From Laccaria trichodermophora (taxonomy: Eukaryota > Basidiomycota > Agaricomycetes > Agaricales > Hydnangiaceae): a stretch of DNA of 64,000 nt. The translations under genes and the position numbers were made by a program. The notes below the pieces were generated by a model that worked only from the letters and a program-made list of their open reading frames with translations, did not search any database and had not been told where the DNA came from. Of this stretch, positions 42,651 to 53,645 are shown piece by piece. Numbering within the stretch: position 1 is the first letter of the stretch; each line of letters starts with the position of its first letter. The DNA lies in the NCBI GenBank assembly GCA_018417955.1, contig JACTVC010000003.1:434001-498000 (forward strand). The letters are read 5' to 3'.

Positions 42651-43914
42651 TCAAAGTCGTGGGCAGGAGAAACGTTCGTTTGCATGCGGTGCAAATGGGG
42701 GTTGCTGACACCAGAGGGGTAAGTCAAAGGAAAGATCATGGTCTGTTATGACAAGATTCACAAGACGAGGCGTTGAAGAACTCTCAACCTGAACCATGCC
42801 TGGAGAAGCAGGACACGTCGGCCGTTGCCCAAGTGTCTAGCAGATAGGGGCCCTGGAGCGGTACTGAGGAATACAGGATGACATGGAGATGGGTATGTGA
42901 TGTGGATCGTTGACATTGAGAGTTCGAAACACGGTGTCAACCAAGCTTCTCAAATGTTAACGCATCGTAGCGTCTGGAAGCCGGAAATCAGCTCTACTAA
43001 ACAGGACTATAAGATAGAGTCGAATTTCACCTATGTAGAACGAGCGTCCCCCATGAGCGTTTGTGCAATCGAAATGGAGGCAGAGGATACAAGGAGGTTT
43101 GGAGGAGAGGTAACCCTAAACACAACATCTGGCATGGACCATGGGGCGTAGAACCTGGATGCCGACAAATGAGTTTCAGCTGAGCAGTAAGATAGTGGAA
43201 CTGCTCACCTTGACCATCCTCGCGTCGCCTGTGTCTACGGAGGATCCTTGGGTGTTTGCACCTGACTGTCCAGAGTGTTGCAAGCGCCCTATATAAACCA
43301 GCCTGCTCTCCTCGTTTCCCCCATGAGCGTTTGTGCGATAGAATTGGAGGCAGAGGATACAGGGAGGTTTGGCTGGGCCCTAACCGCAACATCTGGCATG
43401 TACCATGGGGCGTAGAACCTGGATGCCGACAAATGAGTTCTAGCTGAGCAGTAGGATAGTGGAACTACTCACCTCGGTCGTCCTCACCTCGCCGACGAAC
43501 ATGGTGGATCCTTGGGTGTTTGCACCTGGACGTGCAGAGTGGTGCAAGGGCAATATTTACTCTGACATGATGGGAGGTTCGAAGCCTCTTCTGAATAGAA
43601 GGAGGACGTGGCCCGGGGGCGAATAGAAGGCGGCGATGTTGAGAGTGATCTGAGATCTTGACCATGAATGAACTTTGCATTCGGACGTTCACGGTATAAT
43701 ATTTTCGGTGTCCCATCCATTGGCAAATCACGATTGAATGCCTCTGCGAAAGACCAATTCCCGCTCCGATTTCAAGTCCAATTGATAGATACACCGACTG
43801 ATCATGATACAAAAGGGTGTTTAGTTTGTGTTTAGCAAACATCGCTTTCTGGACAAATGAACTAATGGCGAAAAGTCAGTTCGAATAGACCAATAAGCTA
43901 GTAAGACAATTCAC
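42651..43914. other. Non-coding stretch with a 270-bp tandem duplication
   Basis: No gene recognised. The tandem duplication is at 43051-43570. Minus frames across it (LSHKRSWGKRGEQAG) repeat accordingly and have no known domain. Confidence 0.5.
43051..43570. repeat. Tandem duplication, period 270 bp
   Basis: CCATGAGCGTTTGTGC begins units at 43051 and 43321. Both contain ACATCTGGCATG, GGGGCGTAGAACCTGGATGC and CTTGGGTGTTTGCACCTG in the same order. One unit holds a TATA-like CCTATATAAACC at about 43290. Confidence 0.9.
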
Positions 43915-44127
43915 CTAGACCGCCCTTTTCTGCTTCCGTTCCTCACGCAGAGCATCCTTCAATTTTTGCAACTGCACCGTCACGGCAGTATTCGGGCCCC
44001 CAGATGATATACAGCGAGCTTCAAAGTCATCAAGAAAAGCCGCAATATTCTTCTGAGCATTTTTCGCAGAAATAGGGTTGGAAGACGTAGCCTGTAGACG
44101 AACGGGGGGTGCCAAGGGAGCGTCCAT
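43915..44127 (-). CDS. Small conserved-looking protein, 70 aa
   Basis: Single exon, MDAPLAPPVRLQATSSNPIS at the N-terminus, followed by AKNAQKNIAAFLDDFEARC, GGPNTAVTVQLQKLKDALRE and a basic end ERKQKRAV-stop. Predicted as a short helical protein without signal peptide or membrane segment. The composition and the absence of stops suggest a real gene; I do not recognise the family. It is divergently arranged with squalene synthase, start codons 202 bp apart, so the two probably share a promoter region. Confidence 0.65.
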   Translation of the reverse strand: MDAPLAPPVRLQATSSNPISAKNAQKNIAAFLDDFEARCISSGGPNTAVTVQLQKLKDALREERKQKRAV

Positions 44128-44329
44128 TGCTGAAAGTCAAAGCCAAAAACGTTGTTGTCGCGTACTTATGAGCACGTGGGAACGGACAGCCGATCGTGTC
44201 AAGTCGTACGAGTGGAAAAAAAAAACAGAGATGAGCCCACCCCTAGCCCACCTGTCTTTGTCACGAACCGCGACCGCTACATAACTTTATTTATCTCTCC
44301 CCTCTCCTCCACCAACTGAGATAATAACA

Positions 44330-46397
44330 ATGGGCGCCGCAACATGGATCGCTCTCCTCCTCACCCACCCTTTGGAATTCAAGACCCTCCTTCAGTTCTG
44401 GATGTACCATGAGCAGAAACGCGATATTAAAGCGCTGAAGGAACATCCTACGTCCGGGTGGGACCGGCAGTCTATGAGGAGATGCTGGGATTTCTTGGAC
44501 ATGACCAGCAGGAGCTTTTCAGCGGTTATAAAAGAGCTGGACGGGGATTTGGCACGGACGGTGAGTTGTGCAACTTCGTATACTCTTTGAGCAGTACTAT
44601 AGGTGAACGAACGGAGAGGCAAAGAGCCGGCGCTCAGCTCAGAGTCTTCTCCCGTTTCGTCGCACGTGTGATTACTTGCTCTTCTCCCCTCATTTGAACA
44701 TGGAATGGCTTCTCATTTGTTCAATCTAGATAGCCATATTCTACCTCGTCCTCCGTGGGCTTGACACCATCGAGGATGACATGACCATCCCAGACGCCAT
44801 CAAGCAGCCCATCCTCCGCTCGTTCCACATCCACACCGTCACACCAGGATGGAACTACGACGGCTGCGGTCCCAACGAAAAAGACCGCCAACTCCTAGTC
44901 GAATACGACGTCGTCGTCGCAGAAGTCAACCTCCTCCTCCCCGAGTCCGTCTTTCCCCTCACCACATCACTCCCAAACCCCTGACTTTTTTTTTCTTAAG
45001 GTACAAATCCATCATAATCGACATCGCCCAAAAAATGGAAACCGGGATGGCAGACTACGCACACAAAGCCGCGACAACAGGAACCATCTACCTATCCACC
45101 ATCTCGGAATACGACCTCTACTGCCACTACGTCGCCGGCCTCGTCGGCGAAGGCCTCTCCCGCATCTTCTCAGCTTCAAAAAAAGAAGTCCCATGGCTAG
45201 GCTCCCAACTCCAACTCTCAAACTCCATGGGCCTCCTCCTCCAAAAAACCAACATCATCCGTGATTTCAGGGAAGACGTAGACCAACAACGCTTTTTCTG
45301 GCCTCGTGAGATTTGGGGTAAAGAGGAGTATGGGTTTAAGGAGATGAAGGAGTTGTATGACCCTGGAGCGTTGGAAAGAGCCACGTGGGCGCAGAGTGGT
45401 ATGGTGCTTGATGCGCTGAGGCATGCGTGTGATTCGTTGGATTATTTGAGGATTTTGAAGAACCAGAGTGTTTTTAATTTTTGTGCGATTCCGGCGACGA
45501 TGGCGATTGCGACGCTTGAGCTGTGTTTCATGAATCCTGCGATGTTTCAGAGGAATATTAAGATTAGGAAGGCGACGGCTGCTTCGGTGCGTTTTCTTTT
45601 TTTCTTTCTTCGCCTACTTCCTTTACTTATCACCTTTCGTTGCAGCTTATAATGCGTTCGGTGAACCCTAAAGAAGTCGGCTTGATCTTCCGTGATTATG
45701 CACGCAAGATCCACGCGAAAGCGGTCACTTCTGATCCAAACTTCCTTCGGATATCAATAGCCTGCGGAAAGGTACGTCTTTCCTCCCTCCTTCCTGCTTT
45801 CTTTGCTCCTTCTCCCTTCCTCTCCCTCTACTTCGCTTCTCCTCCCTCTTCTCCTCCTTCCCCTCTCCATTCCCTCTCTTCCCCTCCCCCGCTTCCTTCT
45901 CCCTCTTCTTCCCTTCCCCTCCCCTTCCCCCTTTCCTCTCCCTCCTTCCTTCCCTCCTCTCCCCGTCTTCCTCTTCTGTCCATCCTTCCTCCATCACCTA
46001 TTTAACCTACCCGCCCTCACAGATCGAACAATGGCTAGAACACAACTATCCCTCCTTCATCCACATAACCTCCCTTCAAGGCGACACAAAAGTAACCCTC
46101 GACCCATCCGACCCACGCTCCCGCATCGTAACACTCGAAAAAGCCTTCGACGCACAGCTAGCGAAGAAGAAACGCGTCGAGGATCTCCGGAACGGCTTGC
46201 CTGCTGCGCGGGGAGAGAGGGAGGAGGTAGAGATGACATCGACGATGGAAGTGGTGGCGTACGTTATGGCTGCGTTTGCGGCTATTGTGATGTTCAGCTT
46301 TACGGTGGTTTATTTTATTTTGAAGTTGAGTGGCGAGGGGAATGACGATGTTTTTAATTTGGGTTGGGTGTTTGAGAAGTTTGCGTCTTGGAAGTAG
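44330..46397 (+). CDS. ERG9: Squalene synthase (farnesyl-diphosphate farnesyltransferase)
   Basis: Joins two farnesyl diphosphates to presqualene diphosphate and reduces this to squalene with NADPH, the first committed step to ergosterol, at the endoplasmic reticulum membrane. Exons 44330-44560, 44730-44944, 45001-45586, 45646-45771 and 46023-46397 join in frame to 510 residues, a normal fungal length. Signatures: IAIFYLVLRGLDTIEDDMTI (first Asp-rich motif), EYDLYCHYVAGLVGEGLSRI, SNSMGLLLQKTNIIRDFRED (second Asp-rich motif), WPREIW and [15 protein letters not shown]; a single C-terminal membrane helix (AAFAAIVMFSFTVVYFIL) is followed by the GEGNDDVFNLGWVFEKFASWK end. No disabling change. A decayed inverted copy lies at 3074-4735. 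Confidence 0.97.
45772..46022 (+). other. Pyrimidine-rich intron of squalene synthase, 251 nt
   Basis: The fourth intron is four to five times longer than the others and nearly all C and T over about 230 nt (CTTCCCTCC-type words). The pseudogene at 3074-4735 keeps the complementary purine tract at about 3505-3681, so the tract predates the duplication. The long frame across it (45803-46345) is spurious. Confidence 0.9.
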
Positions 46398-46691
46398 GCC
46401 TGGGGGGGGGGGATATAGTAGGATTAGTTACATATACCATTTATTTCGTTGGACGTTGTTGGCTGGTTTCATTCTTGTACATTTACACTAGAGATTGACT
46501 TCATCAACAAAACCTCGCTTCTGTACTATTTTCAATACATTAGTCAGGGTTCTTAGTACACCCTCGGCTTCACCCAACGAAAAAAACTTTGAAAATGTAC
46601 TAATTGAACTTGTCCTTTCATACCAACTCGATTCACAATCCAAACAGTCGGCACACTCGAGTGTTGCTCGAGTAATTTGATTTCATTTGAT

Positions 46692-47271
46692 TCAGACGAC
46701 TTCGGTGAAAATGAATTTAGCTCCAGCACCAGGTGCGCCGATAACAACCCTCTGAAAGCTCGAAAATTAGTATGAATAGTAATAAATAGTGGCACTGCCA
46801 ATACATTGTTGTTGACCGCCCAGAACAATTGCGAATCATGAGTCTGAATGGTGCCTTCAAGTTCGTTAGAATCGTTACTGAAAAGAGTGTTGGCAGTAAA
46901 AATTCAGGGATTGGATATTATACGAGGTAGTTCGTGACATACTGCCGATCCACAGCGGTAACCCATCTAGGCCATTCTTTTAGAATCACGTTGACATTCG
47001 CGCCGGCCACAGCCAGCATGTCAACCCAGGCATAGGCTGCAAGGGAGGCGCTTCTTATCGTGGAGGCCCCCAATTTAGTCGAAATGAGCCACTAGTAAGG
47101 TCAGATAAACATGAGATCTATTGAAACATAAGGGTGCCGTACATTTTGATTCTGGGCGCCGGTTGGGGCATTGAATTGGACAGGTTGTCCAAGAATGAGA
47201 GGCGCAGTAGCAAATTTGCCGTTTACGTCCTGGATGGTATAGGTGCCAGTTGGAATTGGGGCTGAGGCCAT
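46692..47271 (-). CDS. Lectin-like small protein A (putative beta-trefoil), 136 aa
   Basis: Four exons: 47271-47143, 47091-46943, 46877-46805 and 46751-46692; all junctions are GT-AG and the joined frame is open to the stop. The protein begins MASAPIPTGTYTIQDVNGKF and ends GAPGAGAKFIFTEVV, with W at NQN/WLIS, EWPRWVTAVD and QLFWAVNNN. Length, the GTYTIQ start and spaced Trp residues resemble single-domain ricin-B-type lectins or related mushroom protease inhibitors; this is inference from pattern only. No signal peptide, so probably cytosolic like many fruiting-body lectins. TATA box 68 nt upstream. Confidence 0.7.
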
Positions 47272-47338
47272 TGGTACAGGTGATGGTCGATAATGAGATA
47301 TAGTGGGAGTGCTGGGGAGTTGACGTGAAGTTGCAGCG

Positions 47339-47346
47339 TTTTTATA
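47339..47346 (-). promoter_or_regulatory. TATA box of lectin-like gene A
   Basis: TATAAAAA on the minus strand within GGGTATAAAAAC, 68 nt before the ATG at 47271. The duplicated gene at 52677 has the same box at the same distance. Confidence 0.7.
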
Positions 47347-47479
47347 CCCAAGCAGTGGCAAAGATCATTAGATCTGGGGACGTCGTTCTTGGGACGATCG
47401 GGCAATTGCGAGTCGCACACCTTTGGTATTTACATACAAGTGAACAAGTGTTTCTTGAACTTTCAAAATTACGTACAGT

Positions 47480-48350
47480 GTCACCCCAAATCTTTGAAAT
47501 CAGGTCGCAAGAAACATCAGGGAGTTCTTTGGGTGTGTTGTTCTCTCCTGTGTATGTGAATGCCCCTGAATCCTTTAGGAAGTCGGCGATTTGGGGGTTC
47601 CGAGTCTGTGAAGGTCTGTGACTCTGTCTGTCATTGCCATGCTCGGTTGGCGAGGCATGATACTGTACGTGTCCAGTGATTGACAGAATGTGAATGCCCT
47701 CCTGGAGAAAATGGTTACGGAATCATGGTCACGCACACCTTTGATATTTACATACACGTGAACCAGTGTTTCTTGAACTTTCAAAATTACAATGTCACCC
47801 AAATCTTTGACGTAAGGTCGCAAGAAACATCAGAGAGTTCTTCGGGCGTGTTCTTCTCTCCTGTGAATGTGAACTTTGCCCCTGAATCTTTTAGGAAGTC
47901 GGCGATTTGGGAGTTCCTCTTTCATTTCCATGTTCCATTGGCGAGGCACCTTACCTCTGCATGATACCGTACGTGTCCAATGATTGACAACTGGGTGTCG
48001 GCGCCTGATAGGTGAGGGTGTAAGCGCAATGTGCTCTTAGTCTGATAGCTGGGTGGTTGCGCCGCTCAAGCACCATCGACTTTTTGTTTTTCATCTTTCA
48101 GGTTGGCTTCGTATGTGACGTACGATGTGAAGAAATAGGTGTGTAATCTGTCTGAATGTTTGTTAACCATGACCGAGACTAGGCACGATGGTTATGTAGA
48201 TAAACCCGAGACCGACTTTCCAGCCCTTGCCAGAGATACCTTCTTTTTGGAACGTTTCTCGAGGGTACGTGCCCTCTCAAGTGGCTTGCGTTTCATTTTT
48301 CGTCGGAGCGCCGGAAAGAAGAGCGCTCATCTGAAATACATTCTCTAGCA
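47480..48350 (-). pseudogene. Unidentified gene with repeated IADFLKDSGA exon, copy 1
   Basis: Minus-strand coding-like pieces: VNKHSDRLHTYFFTSYVTYE and ANLKDEKQKVD (about 48060-48140), LSGADTQLSIIGHVRYHAE (about 47965-48020), then two versions of one exon, NSQIADFLKDSGAKFTFTGE (47793-47915) and NPQIADFLKDSGAFTYTGEN (47483-47600), each continuing NTPxELxDVSCDL and SKIW. One frame has a stop after KQKVDGA. No known domain. The pieces lie upstream of lectin-like gene A and are duplicated at 52884-53645. Exon joins are unresolved, so it may be a live or a broken gene. Confidence 0.4.
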
Positions 48351-48711
48351 TTCTCTCTGTCATTCCCCTTGGATTAATATAATTGCAAAACAGCGTGAGA
48401 AACAGAACTTACCATACCATAGCCTAAAAGCACGCAATGAAACCGAGCTTTCACCAATTACGCCGGAGTGCATCGTAACTATTCACATCGAGTCCTCACT
48501 GTCAAAGGCGTCCCCTTTGATGTTCAATATAATCTGTGCTCGAAAGACCGCCAGCGGAATGTGTGATTACGCTGAAGGCGCGTTAAATCGAGCGTAGTTC
48601 CTCGATGTGCACCCTCTGACACAGCTGTGGAAGCAGGTGCTGAACTGAAGCGCCTTCAGGTTATGCAAAATGCGGAGGCTTGGACTGCTGACTTCATTTT
48701 TAGGAATGGGA

Positions 48712-49140
48712 TCACCATAGACTGTAAGGACGCGCGTTCAAGGTTCTGTAAGACGTCTGTGCCTTGGGTGTTTGAGTTCGTCTTCTAGTTCGGTTTCCAA
48801 GGACCGATGCCGTGAATGGGGAGGGGAGGGTGTGGTCCATGGCTCGGACCAGTACCATACGTTCCAGTTTAGGTTGGGATTTGGAGTGAAAGGAGGCAAA
48901 GGAGAGGGGGGACTCGGAGGCAAAGGACAAGCAGAAAGAAGAGGCGGAAGTGCCAACTGCGATGCCCATGGCATTGTCTCTTACAAAATATGCGTCTTCG
49001 CCGACTTGTACTGCCAGGTCAAGGTCGTCTGGCGGGGGAGGTTGAGGGGAAGGGGAGGTGTGTAGAGGGCGACGGTGGTGCAATGGAGGAGTGCGTTTGG
49101 AGATGCCGTATGCGTTTACGTCGAGATGGTATTTTAACCG
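48712..49140 (-). pseudogene. N-terminal fragment of a PP2C-type (PTC7-like) phosphatase
   Basis: The minus frame reads LAVQVGEDAYFVRDNAMGIA, the start of the PPM phosphatase domain as found in PTC7-like proteins, where it should continue ADGVGGW; here it continues into unrelated sequence. Upstream pieces (KRPAHSIPRHVNNRTNIHLL) could be its leader. The rest of the catalytic domain is absent. The fragment begins right where the direct duplication ends (48726), so it was probably cut by that rearrangement. Confidence 0.45.
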
Positions 49141-49688
49141 AGGCGGTTTTTGGCGGAGAGTAGATGGATGTTGGTCCGGTTGTTTACATGGCGGGGGATG
49201 GAGTGGGCAGGGCGTTTGAATGATGGTGATGATGGTGGTGTGCTGCCTGCAGTGGCGATACTAACGACAGCTGCTGCTGGAGGGTTGCTTGCAGATGGTG
49301 CAAGGGCAAGTGAAAAAGGAGCATGAACGCGGTGGGAGTGTGATGATGAATCTGAGGATGGCTTGAGATCGATTGGGAGGCAGGTCGCGGGTGGGTGAGG
49401 GGGATGGCGAGCCTGGACCACCAGATCTGGCAGAGGAGGAAGGGAGGATTGGCGTTGTTGATGTAGGCGATGAGCGAGGTTTGCGTTGTTGAGAGTGAGG
49501 AGGCTGCAGGTGGTATGGGCGGTACGAGAGGGATGGGCGGATTTTGAGAAAGTGAGTTGAGCAAAGAGGCTTGAACTTTGTCCAAATTGAAAAACATCAA
49601 ACGACTCGATGCAATTCGCTACTACTAGTACTACTACACTGCCAATGATTCAAGTATATCTCATCGTTCCTGGTCCATGAAACCATGC
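49141..49688. other. No supported gene
   Basis: Minus frames here are His/Pro/Ser-rich and low in complexity (for example a run of seven His at about 49210-49230). Apart from the possible leader of the phosphatase fragment, nothing is recognised. Confidence 0.4.
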
Positions 49689-50232
49689 TCAGTTGAAGTC
49701 GCGAAGGTACTCTTCATCGTCCGCCATCGCTATAACCCCATCAGAAAATTTCACGCCTCCCATCTTTTCATAGAAGCGGTTCTAAAGTTAGGACAAACAA
49801 TGCGTAAGTAGTCTCCTGCGATCAGAAAAGAAGCGATGCTGCATACCTGATACATCTTCTGGCTCTTGTCATGAAATGCAAGCCAACGGTGACTGTGGGT
49901 CGTATCTTGGCCGTACTGGAAGGTGTTATCAACTACGAATGTAATTCCCTTCTCGCCGGGGACATGCTTTGCCCTGAAATCATCGAGCATGTCCTTCTGA
50001 ATAAAGAGGAGTCCCGTGTGTTCGTCCTCCGACTCTACAATGCAGAGAAAAATAAGATCTACTAATCCAATCACGGAACGAGAGGCTTACCGCGTGTAAG
50101 GTTGTAGTAAGTGGCAATGTAGTAATCCTGAGATCTGCTTCGCAAGGATTGCTGCCAAGTAATGTGCACCTGTACGCGAGTGACGGTGTTGGCGTCGATG
50201 ACTCGGAGAGCATCTGTTTTCTGAACAGGCAT
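49689..50232 (-). CDS. Hypothetical protein, 140 aa, three exons
   Basis: Exons 50232-50091, 50034-49847 and 49781-49689 join with GT-AG introns of 56 and 65 nt and keep frame to the stop. The protein begins MPVQKTDALRVIDANTVTRV, contains FIQKDMLDDFRAKHVPGEKG, ITFVVDNTFQYGQDTTHSHR and WLAFHDKSQKMYQNRFYEKM, and ends DEEYLRDFN. It looks like a compact alpha/beta protein, no signal peptide or membrane helix. I recognise no family. The clean splicing argues for a functional gene. It lies between the two copies of the direct duplication. Confidence 0.75.
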
Positions 50233-52113
50233 TGTAAGCTGTGTGTGATTCGTGAGCTCTGGGGTTGAGGGTCACTGTTTATATACTTTTTCGAAACATG
50301 TGGGCTGTCTAAAGCTGAGCAGATGGGAATTGTTAGTGTCCATTGAATAGTTGCTTGCGGCTACGAGGTATCACTCACTGCCGGCATCGATAGTCCGGAT
50401 GATACTTTCTGCGAACGCACAAATTATGGCCTTGACAGTCCGGAGTGTGATGTTTCCGAGCGACAAATTTGGCCCTCGGAATTTGGGGGTGAAATGTTCT
50501 TCAGGGGCACATTTGGCACTCTGACAGACGACACATAGTTGTCAAACAATACGTGTGTACTGGAGAAATGTCCTAACGTCAACGTTGACGAACCTATTTA
50601 CTAGGTCTTCAGGGAAAACTAACTTTGGAAATCGACGAAAATTTCCCCTTACTTATTTCTCGACTACTTCCCCGATTTCCTCAGAAAACCTGAATTCCGG
50701 TGTTTCTGCCAATTTCCTTGATTAGACAGGTCTCAGCGGAATTGAAGGAAATTCTCAGGACATTCAGTGTATTTCACTGACATTTCTCTTGCGTTCACTG
50801 AGATTTCCCTCTCATCCACTAATATTTCCCTTGCATTCACCCATTTCGAAACCATTTCATTCATGGGATTCATAAACTATACTGGCCGCATATATTGCTT
50901 TACGATAGAGATATACTACACATAGAAATAATTGCCTACATAGTGTCATGCTGGTCGTTGAGTCAAACATACTTCACCCCAGATGGCAGCGGCACAATGC
51001 CGAAGGCCGTGGCAGCTGACTGTAGCCCACGATCCTTCTTCTTTCATGGCTGGTTCGTCCTTGACAACGGCAGGGTGCGACGCCCCGATCGTCAGTTGCT
51101 GAAGAGGATAGAGAAATTAGAATCAGTATGATTACAGCAGTGTTAATAAACTTACCTCAGCTTAAAATGCCATGATACGTTGAGCTATCACTGGCAATGA
51201 GCATCGTGGTCAGAGTGAGAGAGAGGGTGAAGATACCTTTGTCTTAGCGGGCTTCGCCTTCATTTTGGATTGCAGGACTTTGAAAGCCTCTGCATCTACG
51301 CCATCCGAGTGTGTGTGAAGGTCATGAGCATCGAGAGAAGGGCCGAACAGAGGGAGAGAAGGCTTGAACAGATTGAAGATTTAAACAGAGACAAGGCTCG
51401 AAGTCAGAGGGTACTGACCTGAAGCAAAACTTATCGCCACCATGTTCCATAATCGGCGGCGTTGATAAAATAACATACCGCCATCCGGCAATGCCCCATG
51501 ACACACCGGATAGTCGTGTCGCATCATTGTCGTGTCGTCGCATCATTGTCGTGTCGTCGCATCATTGTCATGTCGTCTTACTAGTGCAAGTTTTGGCAGA
51601 GGCAGTAGCTTGGCGATGAGGAGAGGGACGTCGGGTTTGGTGTCAGTGAGTGGAGCTGCGGCGATGTGACTGCAGCGATTTTCAGCAAGGTCCTAAAGGC
51701 ATCGAGGCCGTCTGAGCAAATGGAGGCGGTAGATTAGTGGGTGGTGGCAGGAAGAACGCAGAAAACTGGAGGAAACAAACCTCAGTTTCAGGAAATTGAG
51801 GAAACCAGAAAATACCGCCAATTTCCAAATTGGGTTTTTCCTCATGTCATGGCTGAGTTTGCGGTTCTTGTGATGTTCAGCTTTGTGGTGAGTCGCAGTA
51901 ATAGAGACATGCGCAGTTGCAGAAACCGAGAAAGCAGGAATACCGTTATCTGGCGGGCCACGTGTGCTTTTCCAAAACTAATATTTGTAAATCGTACTCA
52001 AATCAAAATGGTTCATTCAACTCCGAAAATACAATGTGTCCATACAAACTTGATTCACTATCCAAACAGTCGGCACACTCGAGTGTCGCTCGAGTAATTT
52101 GATTTCATTTGAT
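50233..52113. other. Gene-poor; short tandem repeat at 51520-51580
   Basis: No supported gene. At 51520-51580 a 21-nt unit (GTCGTGTCGTCGCATCATT) is repeated about three times, similar in words to the GTC tract at 16.2-16.7 kb. AATTTCC/GGAAATT-type words cluster at 50640-50850 and 51760-51840. The direct duplication begins at about 51990. Confidence 0.5.
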
Positions 52114-52677
52114 TCAAACTACTTGGGTGAAAATGAATTTAGCTGCAGCACCAGGTGCCACTGCGGCGAGAACGGCCTTCTGAAAGTTTGAAGATTAGTA
52201 TGAATAGTAATAATAGAGGCACTGCCAATACATCGTTGGTATTCGCCCAGAACAATTGGGGATCTTTCTCCGTCCGAATGGTGCCTTCGTTACTGAAAAG
52301 AACGTTGGCAGTTAAATTTCAGGGATTGGATATTATACGAGGTAGTTCGTGACATACCCATCCACAGCGGTAACCCATTTACGTTCTCCTTGATTCGCGG
52401 TGACATTCGCGCCGACCAGAGTCGGCTCCGCAACCCAGGCATAGGCTGCGATGGCGGCGCTTTTGATCGTGGAGATCCCAACTATAGTCGAAATGACCCA
52501 CTAAGGTCGGATAAACATGAGATCTATTGAAACATAAGGGTGCCATACATTTTGATTCTGGGCGCCGGTTGGGGCATTGAATTGGAGAGGTTGTCCAAGT
52601 ATGAGAGGCGCAGTAGCAAATTTGCCGTTTACGTCCTGGATGGTATAGGTGCCAGTTGGAACTGGGGATGGGGCCAT
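52114..52677 (-). CDS. Lectin-like small protein B (putative beta-trefoil), 132 aa
   Basis: Duplicate of the gene at 46692-47271 with the same four-exon structure: 52677-52549, 52500-52358, 52292-52232 and 52179-52114, in frame throughout. Begins MAPSPVPTGTYTIQDVNGKF; ends AVAPGAAAKFIFTQVV. Exon 1 is nearly identical to copy A, whereas exons 2 and 3 differ much more (for example VAEPTLVGANVTANQGERKW against VDMLAVAGANVNVILKEWPR), with in-frame length changes. Both copies remain open, which suggests selection on both. Function inferred only by resemblance, as for copy A. Confidence 0.7.
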
Positions 52678-52744
52678 TGGTACAGGTGATCGTCGATAAT
52701 GGGATAGAATGGGAGTGCTGGGGAGTTGAAGTAAAGTTGCACAG

Positions 52745-52752
52745 TTTTTATA
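52745..52752 (-). promoter_or_regulatory. TATA box of lectin-like gene B
   Basis: TATAAAAA on the minus strand, 68 nt before the ATG at 52677, matching the spacing in copy A. Confidence 0.7.
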
Positions 52753-52883
52753 CCCAAGCAGTGGCAAAGATCATTAGGTCTGGGGACGTCGTTCTTGGGA
52801 CGATCGGGCAATTGCGAGTCGCACACCTTTGATATTTACATACACGTGAACAAGTGTTTCTTGAACTTTCAAAATTACGTACA

Positions 52884-53645
52884 ATGTCACCCCAAATCTT
52901 TGACATGAGGTCGCAAGAAACATCAGGGAGTTCCTTGGGTGTGTTCTTCTCTCCCGTGTATGTGAATGCCCCTGAATCCTTTAGGAAGTCGGCGATTTGG
53001 GGGTTCCGAGTCTGTGACTCTGTCTGTCATTGCCATGCTCGGTTGGCGAGGCACCTTACCTCTGCATGATACTGTACGTGTCCAATGATTGACAGAATGT
53101 GAATGCCCCTGTATCTTTTAGGAAGTCGGTGATTTGGGAGTTCCTACATAGATTAATATTTTATTGCCATGGTTGGTTGGCGAGACGCCTTACCTCTGCA
53201 TGATACTGTACATGTCCAATGATTGACAGAATGTGAATGCCCCTGTATCTTTTAGGAAGTCGGTGATTTGGGAGTTCCTATATAGATTAATATTTTATTG
53301 CCATGCTTGGTTGGCGAGGCGCCTTACCTCTGTATGATACTGTACGTGTCCAATGATTGACAAATGGGTGTCGGCGGCTGATAGATTACTCGGACCGGGG
53401 TGTAGGCACAATGTACTCTGAGTCTGATAGCTGGGTGGTTGCGCCGCTCCAGCACTATCGACTTTTTGTTTTTCGTCTTTCAGGTTGGCTTCGTAGGTGA
53501 CGAACGATGTGAAGAAACAGGTGTGTAATTTGTCTGAATGTTTGTTAACCAAAGCGCGTGATGACCGGGAACTGGGCGTGATGGTTCTGTAGATAAAGCC
53601 GAGACTGAATTTCCACCCCTTGCCAGAGGTGCCTTCTTTTTGCAA
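52884..53645 (-). pseudogene. Unidentified gene with repeated IADFLKDSGA exon, copy 2
   Basis: A minus frame 53645-53295 reads TSGKGWKFSLGFIYRT, CFFTSFVTYEANLKDEKQKV, TLCLHPGPSNLSAADTHLSI and IGHVQYHTEVRRLANQAWQ. Downstream follow three versions of the repeated exon: two short ones (NSQITDFLKDTGAFTFCQSL at about 53230-53290 and 53098-53155) and one long one (NPQIADFLKDSGAFTYTGEK at 52884-53007). The stop seen in copy 1 after KQKVDGA is a Ser-Ala here. No known domain; exon joining unresolved. Confidence 0.4.
53067..53360. repeat. Tandem repeat, period 134 bp, about 2.2 units
   Basis: TGATACTGTACRTGTCCAAT starts units at 53067, 53201 and 53335. Each of the first two contains one short IADFLKDSGA-type exon. 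Confidence 0.92.

Larger units (their letters stand above)
46580..48726. repeat. Direct segmental duplication, copy 1
   Basis: Collinear with 51990-54136. Shared landmarks in order: CAAACAGTCGGCACACTCGA at the left end, the lectin-like gene, its TATA box, the IADFLKDSGA exons, TTTCGTCGGAGCG, and GCAAAATGCGGAGGC with CATAGACTGTAAGGA at the right end. Confidence 0.9.

Noticed and set aside
45803..46345. Leu/Pro/Ser-rich plus frame
   Set aside because: Runs through the pyrimidine-rich intron and out of frame across the last exon of squalene synthase.
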